A stretch of 64,000 nucleotides of DNA, taken from assembly GCA_942492715.1 (NCBI GenBank), contig CALOFW010000005.1, positions 124,001-188,000 of the forward strand, written 5' to 3'. Numbering within the stretch: position 1 is the stretch's first letter; each line of letters begins with the position of its first letter. Positions 33,431 through 40,721 of the stretch are shown one piece after another. Position numbers and translations under genes: made by a program. The stretch comes from Sva-07 sp942492715. Lineage in GTDB: Bacteria; Actinomycetota; Acidimicrobiia; Acidimicrobiales; Ilumatobacteraceae. Below the pieces are notes generated by a model. It had not been told where the DNA came from. It saw nothing but the letters and a program-made list of their open reading frames with translations, and searched no databases.

Positions 33431-34042
33431 GTGCGTCTCGCCGTGCTGATCCCGGTCAAGCGATTCAGCGCGGCGAAGGGCCGTCTCGCGGGGGTGCTGT
33501 CGGACCACGACCGTGCCGAACTCGCGCGGTGGATGGCGACCAGGGTCGTCGACGTCGTCGCCGAGGTGCCGACGTTCGTCGCGTGCGACGACGACGGTGT
33601 CGCGGCCTGGGCAACCGGGCGCGGCGCCGAGGTGATCTGGGGGGCTGGGCTGGGTCTCAACGGCGCCGTCGATGACGGCGTGCAGCGGATCACCATGCTG
33701 GGCTTCGACCATGTGGTGGTCTCCCACGCCGACCTCGCCCGCCCCGGACGGCTCCTCGACGTCGTCGACGAGGGCACCATCACGCTGGTGCCGGACCGGC
33801 GCCACGACGGAACGAACGTGATGTCGTTTCCGACGGCGAGCCCGCTGGCCGCCTCCTACGGCGGTGGATCGTTCAGCCGTCACCTGGCGCAGGCGCTGGC
33901 CTTCGACGGCGTCACGGTCGAGGTTCGTTCCGATCCCGACCTGTCCCTCGATCTCGACACCGGTCGAGATCTCTCCCATCCCCTGATCCACGAGGTACTT
34001 CCCCCATGGCTGCGAACGAACCAGGCCAACCCGCGCCCGTGA
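33431..34042 (+). CDS. cofC: 2-phospho-L-lactate (or phosphoenolpyruvate) guanylyltransferase of F420 biosynthesis
   Basis: 203 residues. Begins VRLAVLIPVKRFSAAKGRLAG, the nucleotide-binding signature of CofC/FbiD, followed by LGLNGAVDDGVQR and VVVSHADLARP. It transfers GMP to a three-carbon phospho-acid to give the precursor used by CofD/FbiA. It supplies coenzyme F420, matching the two F420-type oxidoreductases in the window. Its last 37 nt overlap the following deacetylase gene. Confidence 0.9.
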   Translation: MRLAVLIPVKRFSAAKGRLAGVLSDHDRAELARWMATRVVDVVAEVPTFVACDDDGVAAWATGRGAEVIWGAGLGLNGAVDDGVQRITMLGFDHVVVSHADLARPGRLLDVVDEGTITLVPDRRHDGTNVMSFPTASPLAASYGGGSFSRHLAQALAFDGVTVEVRSDPDLSLDLDTGRDLSHPLIHEVLPPWLRTNQANPRP

Positions 34043-34785
34043 CGCCCGGGTCGGCAACGCCGACGACCACCGACCTGCACACACCGACATCCGCGCTGGC
34101 GATCGGCGCGCACCCCGACGACGTCGAGTTCGGCTGCGGTGGGTTGCTCGCGAAGTGGGCGGCCGACGGCTGCACGATCCACCACCTCGTGTGCACCGAC
34201 GGATCCAAGGGGACCTGGGATCCCGACGCCGACGTCGTCGCGCTCGCAGCCCGTCGCCAGGACGAGCAGCGAGAAGCGGCCCGACGTCTCGCCGGCGATC
34301 GAGCAGGTGAGGTGCGCTTCCTCGGGCGGGTCGACGGCGAGCTGGAGAGCGACCTCGCGACGCGCAGTGAGGTCGCCAGGGTGATCCGCGAGCTCCGACC
34401 GCAGGTGGTACTCGGGCACGACCCGTGGAAGCGGTACCGCCTGCACCCGGATCACCGTCATGCCGGGATCCTCGCCTGCGACGGGATCGTCGCCGCTCGC
34501 GACCCCCACTTCTTCCGGGATCACGACCTCGGACACCACCGACCGGAGGCGCTGCTGCTCTGGGAGGCGGACCAACCGGATCACGCCGAGGACGTCAGCG
34601 GCTTCGTCGACGTGAAGCTCTTCGCGCTCGCAGCCCACGAGAGCCAGTTCGAATCGACGATGAAGGCCTCCGACGAGGCCCAGATGGCAGCGTTCGAGCA
34701 ACGGGTGCGCAATCGTCTCGGCGATCTCGGTCGCCCCTTCGACATGGATGCCGCTGAGGTCTTCAAGCTCATCGCCGATCTCTGA
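34006..34785 (+). CDS. PIG-L/LmbE-family deacetylase
   Basis: 259 residues. A Pro/Thr-rich N-terminus leads into LAIGAHPDDVEFGCGG (zinc-binding AHPDD) and later LHPDHRHAG, supplying the remaining His ligand. Such zinc enzymes remove acetyl groups from N-acetylglucosaminyl compounds, including MshB and Mca substrates; this protein is a separate branch and its substrate is not clear. Overlaps cofC by 37 nt, so it is probably translated from the same message. An internal start nearer the core, after the cofC stop, is possible. Confidence 0.87.
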   Translation: MAANEPGQPAPVTPGSATPTTTDLHTPTSALAIGAHPDDVEFGCGGLLAKWAADGCTIHHLVCTDGSKGTWDPDADVVALAARRQDEQREAARRLAGDRAGEVRFLGRVDGELESDLATRSEVARVIRELRPQVVLGHDPWKRYRLHPDHRHAGILACDGIVAARDPHFFRDHDLGHHRPEALLLWEADQPDHAEDVSGFVDVKLFALAAHESQFESTMKASDEAQMAAFEQRVRNRLGDLGRPFDMDAAEVFKLIADL

Positions 34786-34802
34786 GGACGCCCAGCACGC
34801 GA

Positions 34803-34826
34803 AACGGGGGGCCCGTGGGCCCCCCG
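34803..34826. terminator. Bidirectional hairpin terminator between convergent genes
   Basis: ACGGGGGGCCC (34803-34813), GT, then GGGCCCCCCGT (34816-34826): an 11-bp GC-rich stem. It lies 18 nt after the deacetylase stop and 20 nt past the lysine-tail stop on the other strand. In an actual hairpin the inner pairs would open to form the loop. Confidence 0.75.
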
Positions 34827-34846
34827 TCGTCGTGTTCGTGGAGACC

Positions 34847-35237
34847 TCAGCGCTTCTTCGCTGGGGCCTTCTTGGCAGGTGCCTTCTTCTTGGCGGGCGC
34901 CTTCTTCGCAGGTGCCTTCTTCTTGGCGGGCGCCTTCTTCGCAGGTGCCTTCTTCTTGGCGGGCGCCTTCTTCGCAGGAGCCTTCTTCTTCGCGGGCGCC
35001 TTCTTCGCAGGCGCCCTTCTTCTTCGCGGGCGCCTTCTTCGCAGGCGCCTTCTTCTTCGCGGGCGCCTTCTTCGCAGGCGCCTTCTTCTTGGCCGGCGCC
35101 TTCTTCGCAGGCGCCGGCGCCTTCTTCGCAGGCGCCTTCTTCTTGGCCGGCGCCTTCTTCGCAGGCGCCTTCTTCTTCGCGGGCGCCTTCTTCGCAGGAG
35201 CCTTCTTCTTGGCGGGTGCCTTCTTGGCGACGGCCAT
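34847..35237 (-). CDS. Ala-Lys-Pro-rich histone-H1-like tail protein, one-base frame break
   Basis: Starts MAVAKKAPAKKKAPAKK and repeats KKAPAK(K) throughout; it resembles the C-terminal tail of mycobacterial HupB and should bind DNA non-specifically. Read strictly, the frame is lost at an extra C in the CCC at 35014-35016 and then runs as an acidic Glu/Gly-rich frame to 34581, inside the opposite gene. Removing that base restores the repeat to a natural end KAPAKKR-stop at 34847 (about 129 residues), just before the terminator. Starts 4 nt after the HU stop. The break may be an assembly error or real. Confidence 0.7.
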
Positions 35238-35241
35238 CAGA

Positions 35242-35523
35242 TCACTTCCCGTTCAGCGCGGACTTGAGCGTCGAGCTGGCGGTGAACTTCATCGCCGTCG
35301 AGGCCTTGATCTGCACGGGCGCACCCGTCTGCGGGTTGCGGCCGGTTCGAGCGCTGCGCTTGGTGGTGCTGAACGAGCCGAAGCCGGGCCAAGCGACCTT
35401 CTCGCCCTTCTTCGTTGCGGCGACGACATGATCGAAGAACGCGCCGAGCGTGCGCTCGGCATCGGCCTTCGAGACGCCGGCGGCGTCTGCCACTGCGTCG
35501 ATCAGTTCTGCTTTGGTAGCCAT
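35242..35523 (-). CDS. hup: HU-family DNA-binding protein
   Basis: 93 residues, exactly one HU domain: MATKAELIDAVADAAGVSKADAE, the GFGSFSTTKRSARTGRNPQTG arm with its Arg-Asn-Pro DNA-intercalating loop, and a final helix LKSALNGK. A nucleoid protein that bends DNA. Actinobacterial HupB normally continues into a lysine-rich tail; here the domain stops and the tail is the next gene. ATG 35523 is divergent from phoH across a 279-bp region. Confidence 0.95.
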   Translation of the reverse strand: MATKAELIDAVADAAGVSKADAERTLGAFFDHVVAATKKGEKVAWPGFGSFSTTKRSARTGRNPQTGAPVQIKASTAMKFTASSTLKSALNGK

Positions 35524-35647
35524 GAGTCCTCTTTCGGATGGGTGTTTCGTTGCTGTTCACCCCGGCGCGATGCGCCGAGACCGCTCCGCCATCGACGGCG
35601 GAATGAGTCCATGTGACCGATCGGAGGGCCTCGCGTTCAAGCACCTA

Positions 35648-35668
35648 GTCATTTGCATATGCAATGAC
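35648..35668. promoter_or_regulatory. AT-rich palindrome between hup and phoH
   Basis: A 12-bp perfect palindrome TTGCATATGCAA (35653-35664) is flanked by GTCAT and ATGAC, giving 21 bp with one unpaired base. It is strikingly AT-rich for this genome and lies in the divergent control region, so a regulator-binding site is likely. TTGACC (35677) is a possible -35 for phoH. Confidence 0.45.
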
Positions 35669-35802
35669 ATCGCCCGTTGACCCTTGCCGGTATTGGAGAA
35701 TTCGCGCATCCACCACGTTCGATGATCACTGCGCTACAACGTGCATCCGTTGGGTATGGCAATCGATTCACAGCGAATCCACGAGGCTCACGCCGAGGAG
35801 CG

Positions 35803-37221
35803 ATGGTGACCGACCTTCTTCCGTCCGCTGGCGCACCGACCCCCGATGCCGATCAGGCATCGCACGGTCCCGATCGGATGAGGGGAGGCCAGCGAACCCG
35901 GCTCGTCGTCGACACCTCCGTCCTCATCGCAGATCCGACCTGCGTGCTCGAGTTCACCGACGCCGATGTCGTGGTTCCGCTCACGGTCGTCGAGGAACTC
36001 GACGGCCTCAAGAGCAGGACCGACGACGTCGGCCGGGCGGCCCGCACCGCGCTGCGCACACTGGAGGAGCTGCGGGTCACCCACGGCGGCTCGCTCGCCG
36101 ACCCCGTCCCCACCGGCAACGGCACCACCACGCTGCAGATCGAGATCAACAACATCCGCAAGCACCTCCTCGTCGAGCACGGGCTCGACCCCGCCGTGCC
36201 CGACAACCGCATCATCGGCGCCGCGATCGGTCAGTCCGACTTCGGGCCGACGACGATGATCAGCAACGACGCCGCACTGCGCATCAAGGCCGCGCACCTC
36301 GGCGTCGCTGCCGCCGAGCATCGGCTCACCAGGTCCGACCGGACCACGGGCGCGGTCGGATGGACCACCCTCGAGGCCTCCCACGAATCGATCGACTGCC
36401 TGTACGCGGCCGGAGCCATCGCCATCGACGCCGTGACCACCGGGGCGAACGATCCGGCGGCCACGTTCACCGAGAACGAGTTCGCCGTGCTCCGCTCAGG
36501 GTCACAGTCGGCGTTGGTCCGGGCCATCGACGACGAGTTCGTGCTCCTGCCACAGCACACTCCCGAAGCCTGGGGCCTGCGGCCGCGGAGCAAGGAGCAG
36601 CGCTTCGCGCTCGAGCTGCTGCTCGACCCCGACATCGCGGTGATCGCTCTCGACGGCCGAGCCGGCACCGGCAAGACGATCCTGGCGGTCGCCGCCGGGC
36701 TCGAGCAGGTGGTCGAGCAGAACCGCTACGAACGCCTGGCGGTGTACCGCCCCCTGGTGCCGGTGGGGCGAGCCGACGTCGGCTTCCTGCCGGGCGGGCT
36801 CGACGAGAAGCTCGATCCCTGGATGGCGGCGATCCACGACGCGGTCGTGGCGCTGACCGATCGGGGCAACATCACCGACGCCCGCGACATGGTCGACGAA
36901 CTGACCACCCGGGGCAAGCTGTCGCTCGAATCGGTGACGTTCCTGCGCGGTCGATCGTTGCAGCGACAGTTCGTCGTGATCGACGAGGCCCAGAACCTCG
37001 AGCCGACCACGCTGCGCACGATCCTCACCCGGGTCGGCGACGGCACCAAGGTGATCTTCACCGGCGACACCAGCCAGATCGACGCGCCGTACCTCGGCGA
37101 GTCCAACAACGCCCTGAGCGTGCTGACGTCGGCCTTCTCCGGCCAGCAGTGTTTCGGTCACATCACCCTCACGGCGTGCGAGCGCAGCGACGTCGCCAGC
37201 CTCGCCGCCGAACTCCTGTAG
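35803..37221 (+). CDS. PIN-domain PhoH-family ATPase (PhoH2/YlaK type)
   Basis: 472 residues. An N-terminal PIN ribonuclease domain (VVDTSVLIADPTCVLEF, later NRIIGAAIGQ and ISNDAALRIKA, giving the acidic metal site) is fused to a PhoH helicase-like ATPase with Walker A GRAGTGKT and Walker B VVIDEAQN, plus FTGDTSQID. PhoH2 proteins unwind and cleave RNA and are often linked to toxin-antitoxin-like functions in actinobacteria; no antitoxin-like small gene precedes this one. CGAGGAG lies just before ATG 35803. Confidence 0.92.
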   Translation: MVTDLLPSAGAPTPDADQASHGPDRMRGGQRTRLVVDTSVLIADPTCVLEFTDADVVVPLTVVEELDGLKSRTDDVGRAARTALRTLEELRVTHGGSLADPVPTGNGTTTLQIEINNIRKHLLVEHGLDPAVPDNRIIGAAIGQSDFGPTTMISNDAALRIKAAHLGVAAAEHRLTRSDRTTGAVGWTTLEASHESIDCLYAAGAIAIDAVTTGANDPAATFTENEFAVLRSGSQSALVRAIDDEFVLLPQHTPEAWGLRPRSKEQRFALELLLDPDIAVIALDGRAGTGKTILAVAAGLEQVVEQNRYERLAVYRPLVPVGRADVGFLPGGLDEKLDPWMAAIHDAVVALTDRGNITDARDMVDELTTRGKLSLESVTFLRGRSLQRQFVVIDEAQNLEPTTLRTILTRVGDGTKVIFTGDTSQIDAPYLGESNNALSVLTSAFSGQQCFGHITLTACERSDVASLAAELL

Positions 37222-37302
37222 CACCCCGGGCGTGCCCGCCGGGCGCCGCCGCAGGGAACGCCAGCGATCTCTCCGGGTTCATCGCGTGTTTCGAAAATCC
37301 GG

Positions 37303-37331
37303 TTGCAGCCGTTGCTCCGAACATTTAGTGT
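37303..37331 (+). promoter_or_regulatory. Predicted promoter of the whiB gene
   Basis: TTGCAG (37303-37308) and TAGTGT (37326-37331) are separated by 17 nt, a good -35/-10 pair. The predicted 5' leader is about 60 nt and includes the strong ribosome-binding site AAGGGAG before ATG 37396, unlike the leaderless genes elsewhere. Confidence 0.5.
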
Positions 37332-37395
37332 TAAATCGAGCAGCGAGGGTCACTCCCCACCAACTCCCGTTGCTCTCAGCACGAAGGGAGCCGTC

Positions 37396-37710
37396 ATGGC
37401 GGTTGCAGAGCTGTTCGAGTACGAGACGCATCACGTCGAGAGCTGGCAGGATCTCGCGGCCTGCAAGGGCCGCACGAAACTCTTCTTCCCGCCCAAGGCC
37501 GAGCGTCCCCAGGCTCGAGCTCGCCGTGAGGCCAAGGCCGAGCGACTCTGCAACGAGTGCCCGGTGCTCCTGTCCTGCCGGACCTTCGCCCGGTCCAACC
37601 GTGAATACGGATACTGGGGCGGCGAGTCGGAGGAAGACCGCCATCTCGCCGGCTTCACCGTGTCGGCACCGATCGGGGTGCGGGCCCGCCTGCAGAGCCA
37701 GACCGGCTGA
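37396..37710 (+). CDS. WhiB-family iron-sulfur transcriptional regulator
   Basis: 104 residues. The four cluster cysteines are present (LAACKG; CNECPVLLSC), as is the turn GYWGG and the following basic segment, which in WhiB proteins contacts sigma factor and DNA. It would bind a [4Fe-4S] cluster that senses redox or NO. The paralogue cannot be named with confidence. Flanked upstream by a long regulatory leader. Confidence 0.93.
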   Translation: MAVAELFEYETHHVESWQDLAACKGRTKLFFPPKAERPQARARREAKAERLCNECPVLLSCRTFARSNREYGYWGGESEEDRHLAGFTVSAPIGVRARLQSQTG

Positions 37711-37762
37711 CGACCCGATCCGAGCCCACCCGAGCCAGGCGGGGCCTGTGACACCCGCTGTC

Positions 37763-37768
37763 TAGGGT
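37763..37768 (+). promoter_or_regulatory. Predicted -10 element TAGGGT
   Basis: TAGGGT ends 6 nt before GTG 37775. Confidence 0.5.
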
Positions 37769-37774
37769 GGCACC

Positions 37775-38347
37775 GTGTCGTTGCCCACCTTCGCCGTCGT
37801 CGACCTCGAGACGTCGGGCCTGTCCAGTCGGCGGCACCGTGTCCTGCAGATCGGCGTGGTCACCGTCTGCGCCGACGGCACCGTGATCGACACCTGGTCG
37901 ACGATGGTCAAGCTCCGCTGGCCGTTCCAGCGTGTCGGGCCCACCGAGATCCACGGGATCACCCGGCGGACACTGAAGGGCGCGCCCGCACTCGATGATG
38001 CGCTCGACCAGCTCGCCGAGCGACTCGACGGATCGATCTTCACCGCCCACAACGCAGCCTTCGACGCGGCGTTCATCGAACGGGCGGGTCGCCGCCGAGC
38101 GGTCGACGACCCGCTGCGCCACCTCGATCCGGTGCTGTGCACGCTTCGGATGTCGCGCCGCCTCGACCCCACACGTGAGCAGTCACATCGTCTCGGCGAC
38201 GTCTGCGAGCGCTACGGCGTCGTCCTCGAACGGCCGCACGACGCGCTCGCCGACGCACGGGCAACCGCCGCCGTCCTCCCCCACCTCCTCGACGCGCACG
38301 GCATCACCACCGTCGAGCAGTTGCAGCCGTTCTACGTGCGGGCGTAG
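37775..38347 (+). CDS. DEDDh 3'-5' exonuclease (DnaQ-like)
   Basis: 190 residues, a free-standing exonuclease domain. The catalytic acids are in FAVVDLETSGL (motif I), FTAHNAAFDAAFI (motif II) and RPHDALADARATA (motif III, His and Asp). It resembles the proofreading subunit of DNA polymerase III and exonuclease modules of UvrC-like fusions; actual role (proofreading, repair or RNA trimming) is not shown. Its 3' end overlaps the convergent pafC by 16 bp. Confidence 0.9.
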   Translation: MSLPTFAVVDLETSGLSSRRHRVLQIGVVTVCADGTVIDTWSTMVKLRWPFQRVGPTEIHGITRRTLKGAPALDDALDQLAERLDGSIFTAHNAAFDAAFIERAGRRRAVDDPLRHLDPVLCTLRMSRRLDPTREQSHRLGDVCERYGVVLERPHDALADARATAAVLPHLLDAHGITTVEQLQPFYVRA

Positions 38348-39288
38348 CGGTCGAGAAGCCGCCGGGCGAGCTCGGCGGCTGCGTCGAATCCCGCCGGTTC
38401 CACCACCTCCGCAGTGGGTCCGAGGCGGAGCAGCAATTTGGCGAGCCACCGCTCGTTCGACACCGGCAGCCGCACGTCGACCGACCCGTCACTGCGCTCG
38501 ATCACCTCGTCGACGGGATACTGCTCGACCACCCAGCGCGCCTCGGGGCGGAGGCGGAGGACGGCGCGGGGGACCTCGGCGTCGACGAAGAACGACGGTG
38601 GCGTCGAGACCTCGTCGACGGCGGGCACCACCGACCCGGTCGGACTCGACGACTCGATCCGGTCGACGCGGAACGTGCGCCGCTCACCCGAGCGCCCGTC
38701 GTCGGCGAGCACGTACCAGTTCCCCGACTCGACGAACACGTGCCGCGGCACGATCGTGCGCTCGGCGAGTTCGTCACGTGCAGGCGTGTAGTAGCTGATG
38801 CGCAGTTCGCTCGACGAGGCCGCGGCGTCGACCAGGGCATCGGTCACCTCGGGTCGGGCCAGGTCGATCACGACACCGGCCGTGTCGTCGGCCCCGGTGT
38901 CGATGCCGGCCTCGCCGAGGGCGCCGGCGAGCTTGTCGAGACCGCGTCCGAGCGCCCCGACCCGATCGGCGCCCGGCAGCTCCATCGCCGCGCGCCCGGC
39001 CGCGAGCAGCGAGAATCCCTCCAGGGCGGTCAGCCGCAGCGGACGGGTGAAGAGCCTCGGCACGCCCACGAAGACCACACCGTCGTCGACGAAGACGTCG
39101 ATCATCTCGTCGACGAACGGCGGCAGTCCGCACATCGCCACGAGCTCGAGGTCCTTCTGGACCTGAGCTTCGGTGAGGCCGTAGCGACGCGCGACGTCGG
39201 CGAGCGGCACCTCGCCGACCTCCATCAGCCATGGCAGCATCACCAGCAGACGCCGCAGTCGATCCTCGGCGTTGCGCGGACCGCTCAC
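38332..39288 (-). CDS. pafC: WYL-domain regulator PafC
   Basis: 318 residues. N-terminal winged helix (LLVMLPWLMEVGEVPLADVA), a WYL ligand-binding domain (ELRISYYTPARDELAERTIV, then NWYVLADDGRSGERRTFRVDRI) and the C-terminal WCX extension. With PafB it forms the heterodimeric activator of the LexA-independent mycobacterial DNA-damage response. GTG 39288 overlaps the pafB stop (GTGA), consistent with obligate co-production. The Pup-ligase gene pafA that often neighbours these genes is not present here. Confidence 0.9.
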   Translation of the reverse strand: MSGPRNAEDRLRRLLVMLPWLMEVGEVPLADVARRYGLTEAQVQKDLELVAMCGLPPFVDEMIDVFVDDGVVFVGVPRLFTRPLRLTALEGFSLLAAGRAAMELPGADRVGALGRGLDKLAGALGEAGIDTGADDTAGVVIDLARPEVTDALVDAAASSSELRISYYTPARDELAERTIVPRHVFVESGNWYVLADDGRSGERRTFRVDRIESSSPTGSVVPAVDEVSTPPSFFVDAEVPRAVLRLRPEARWVVEQYPVDEVIERSDGSVDVRLPVSNERWLAKLLLRLGPTAEVVEPAGFDAAAELARRLLDRYART

Positions 39289-40253
39289 GAGCGCTCCCCC
39301 TCGGTGGTGGGGCCGGCGACCGACGAGATCCAGTCGATCACGTGTGCACGGACCTCGGGCGGGTCGAGGACCACCGCGTGATCGAGCAACCCGAGCACCC
39401 ACGACCGGAATGCCGGCAGGTTCGACGCCGGCACACGTACGACGATGCCACCGGGCTCCCGAGCGACGACGCGGTCGGCACCGAGTTCGCGCTCGACCGC
39501 GGCCGCTCGGACCGCGTCGATCCGGATCGTCGCCTCGACCCCGTCGGCGGCCGAGTGCCCGATCTGCTTCGGGTCGGCCGGGAACGCCGACCGCGGATCG
39601 AACGAAACCGGGCGGTCGTACGCACCCGGCTCGCCGATGTCGATCCCGGCGACTCCCCCGTCGAACCGGTCCACTCGGAACGTGCGTTGCTCGCCGCGAT
39701 CGTGGTCGTGACCGATCACGTACCAGAAGCCTCCCCGCAGCAACAGGCCCCACGGGTCGACCCGACGCGGTTCGCCCCGGTAGCGGAACTCGATCGTCGA
39801 GCGCGTCGCCACCGCCGAGCGGATCAGGGGCAGCTCGGGGCGGTCGGGCATCGACGCCGACACGGCCGGGCGTTCCTCGCCGAGCGCGCCACCGAGCTTC
39901 CAGATCGCGTCCTGGCCGACACCCGAGCCGGTGTGGACGGCAGCGACGGCGACCTGCAGCGCCCGCATCTCGTCGGGTTCGAGGGCGAGGTCGTCGAGCT
40001 CGTACGCCCGCCGATCGATCCAGTACCGCGTCTGCCCGGCATACGGGCCACCGGCGACCACCTCGGTCTCGATCGGCACGCCGATGTCGCGCAGTGCGGC
40101 CTTGTCGCGCTCGAACGAGGCCCGTCGCGCCTGATCGGCGTCGGGGTACTGACCCTCGAGTTCGCCGGCGATCTGCACGAGGCTGAGCGGCTCAGCCGTC
40201 TCGAGCAGCAGCGCGAGCAGGTTGGTCAGGCGTTCGACGCGATCGACGGCCAA
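39285..40253 (-). CDS. pafB: WYL-domain regulator PafB
   Basis: 322 residues from TTG 40253, with GAGG six nucleotides before it; no ATG or GTG fits the domain start. Layout matches PafC: helix-turn-helix (VERLTNLLALLLETAEPLSLVQIA), WYL domain (TIEFRYRGEPRRVDPWGLLL, WYVIGHDHDRGEQRTFRVDR) and C-terminal extension. It starts 8 nt past the mutase B12-subunit stop, so the three genes are probably co-transcribed. Confidence 0.88.
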   Translation of the reverse strand: MAVDRVERLTNLLALLLETAEPLSLVQIAGELEGQYPDADQARRASFERDKAALRDIGVPIETEVVAGGPYAGQTRYWIDRRAYELDDLALEPDEMRALQVAVAAVHTGSGVGQDAIWKLGGALGEERPAVSASMPDRPELPLIRSAVATRSTIEFRYRGEPRRVDPWGLLLRGGFWYVIGHDHDRGEQRTFRVDRFDGGVAGIDIGEPGAYDRPVSFDPRSAFPADPKQIGHSAADGVEATIRIDAVRAAAVERELGADRVVAREPGGIVVRVPASNLPAFRSWVLGLLDHAVVLDPPEVRAHVIDWISSVAGPTTEGERS

Positions 40254-40261
40254 CGGCGACC

Positions 40262-40669
40262 TCAGCCCGTGGGACGGACCGACGAGTCGATCGCCTCGCG
40301 AACGGCAGCGACGACCTCGTCGGCGGAGGCGCCGGGCGTGAGCACCTTGGCGATCCCGGCCGCACACAGCTCGTCGACGTCGTGGTTGGGAACGATGCCG
40401 CCGACGATCACCGGGATGTCGACGCCACGTTCACGGAGCTGGTCGACGACCAGCGGTGCGAGCGTCATGTGGGCTCCCGACAGCATCGAGAGCCCGATCG
40501 CGTCGACGTCCTCGTCGACAGCCGCTGCAGCGACGGTGTCGGGGGTCTGGAAGAGACCGGTGTAGATGACCTCGTAGCCGGCGTCACGCAGGATGCGCGC
40601 CACGATCTTGACGCCGCGATCGTGGCCGTCGAGCCCGACCTTGGCCACCAGAATACGCTCGCCTGCCAT
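40262..40669 (-). CDS. Acyl-CoA mutase small subunit (B12-binding)
   Basis: 135 residues: the cobalamin-binding domain alone. The base-off/His-on motif is in VGLDGHDRGVKIVARIL (DxHxxG), followed by VDAIGLSMLSGAHM and VIVGGIVPNHD. This is the small subunit of isobutyryl-/methylmalonyl-type CoA mutases; its catalytic partner is most likely the large subunit at 44840-46477, 4 kb upstream on the same strand. ATG 40669 is followed directly downstream by pafBC. Confidence 0.92.
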   Translation of the reverse strand: MAGERILVAKVGLDGHDRGVKIVARILRDAGYEVIYTGLFQTPDTVAAAAVDEDVDAIGLSMLSGAHMTLAPLVVDQLRERGVDIPVIVGGIVPNHDVDELCAAGIAKVLTPGASADEVVAAVREAIDSSVRPTG

Positions 40670-40677
40670 CAGCTGCG

Positions 40678-40683
40678 ACTGTA
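40678..40683 (-). promoter_or_regulatory. Predicted -10 element TACAGT
   Basis: On the minus strand TACAGT ends 8 nt before ATG 40669. Confidence 0.45.
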
Positions 40684-40721
40684 CCCCTCGGCCCGACCAT
40701 CGCCGACGCCCTGGTGTGCGG

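Noticed and set aside
34581..34846. Acidic continuation of the lysine-tail frame
   Set aside because: It arises from the one-base shift, is a repeat in the wrong frame, and overlaps the deacetylase end and the terminator.
34860..35230. Regular repeats considered as a CRISPR array
   Set aside because: There are no unique spacers; the periodicity is codon-based and encodes KKAPAK.
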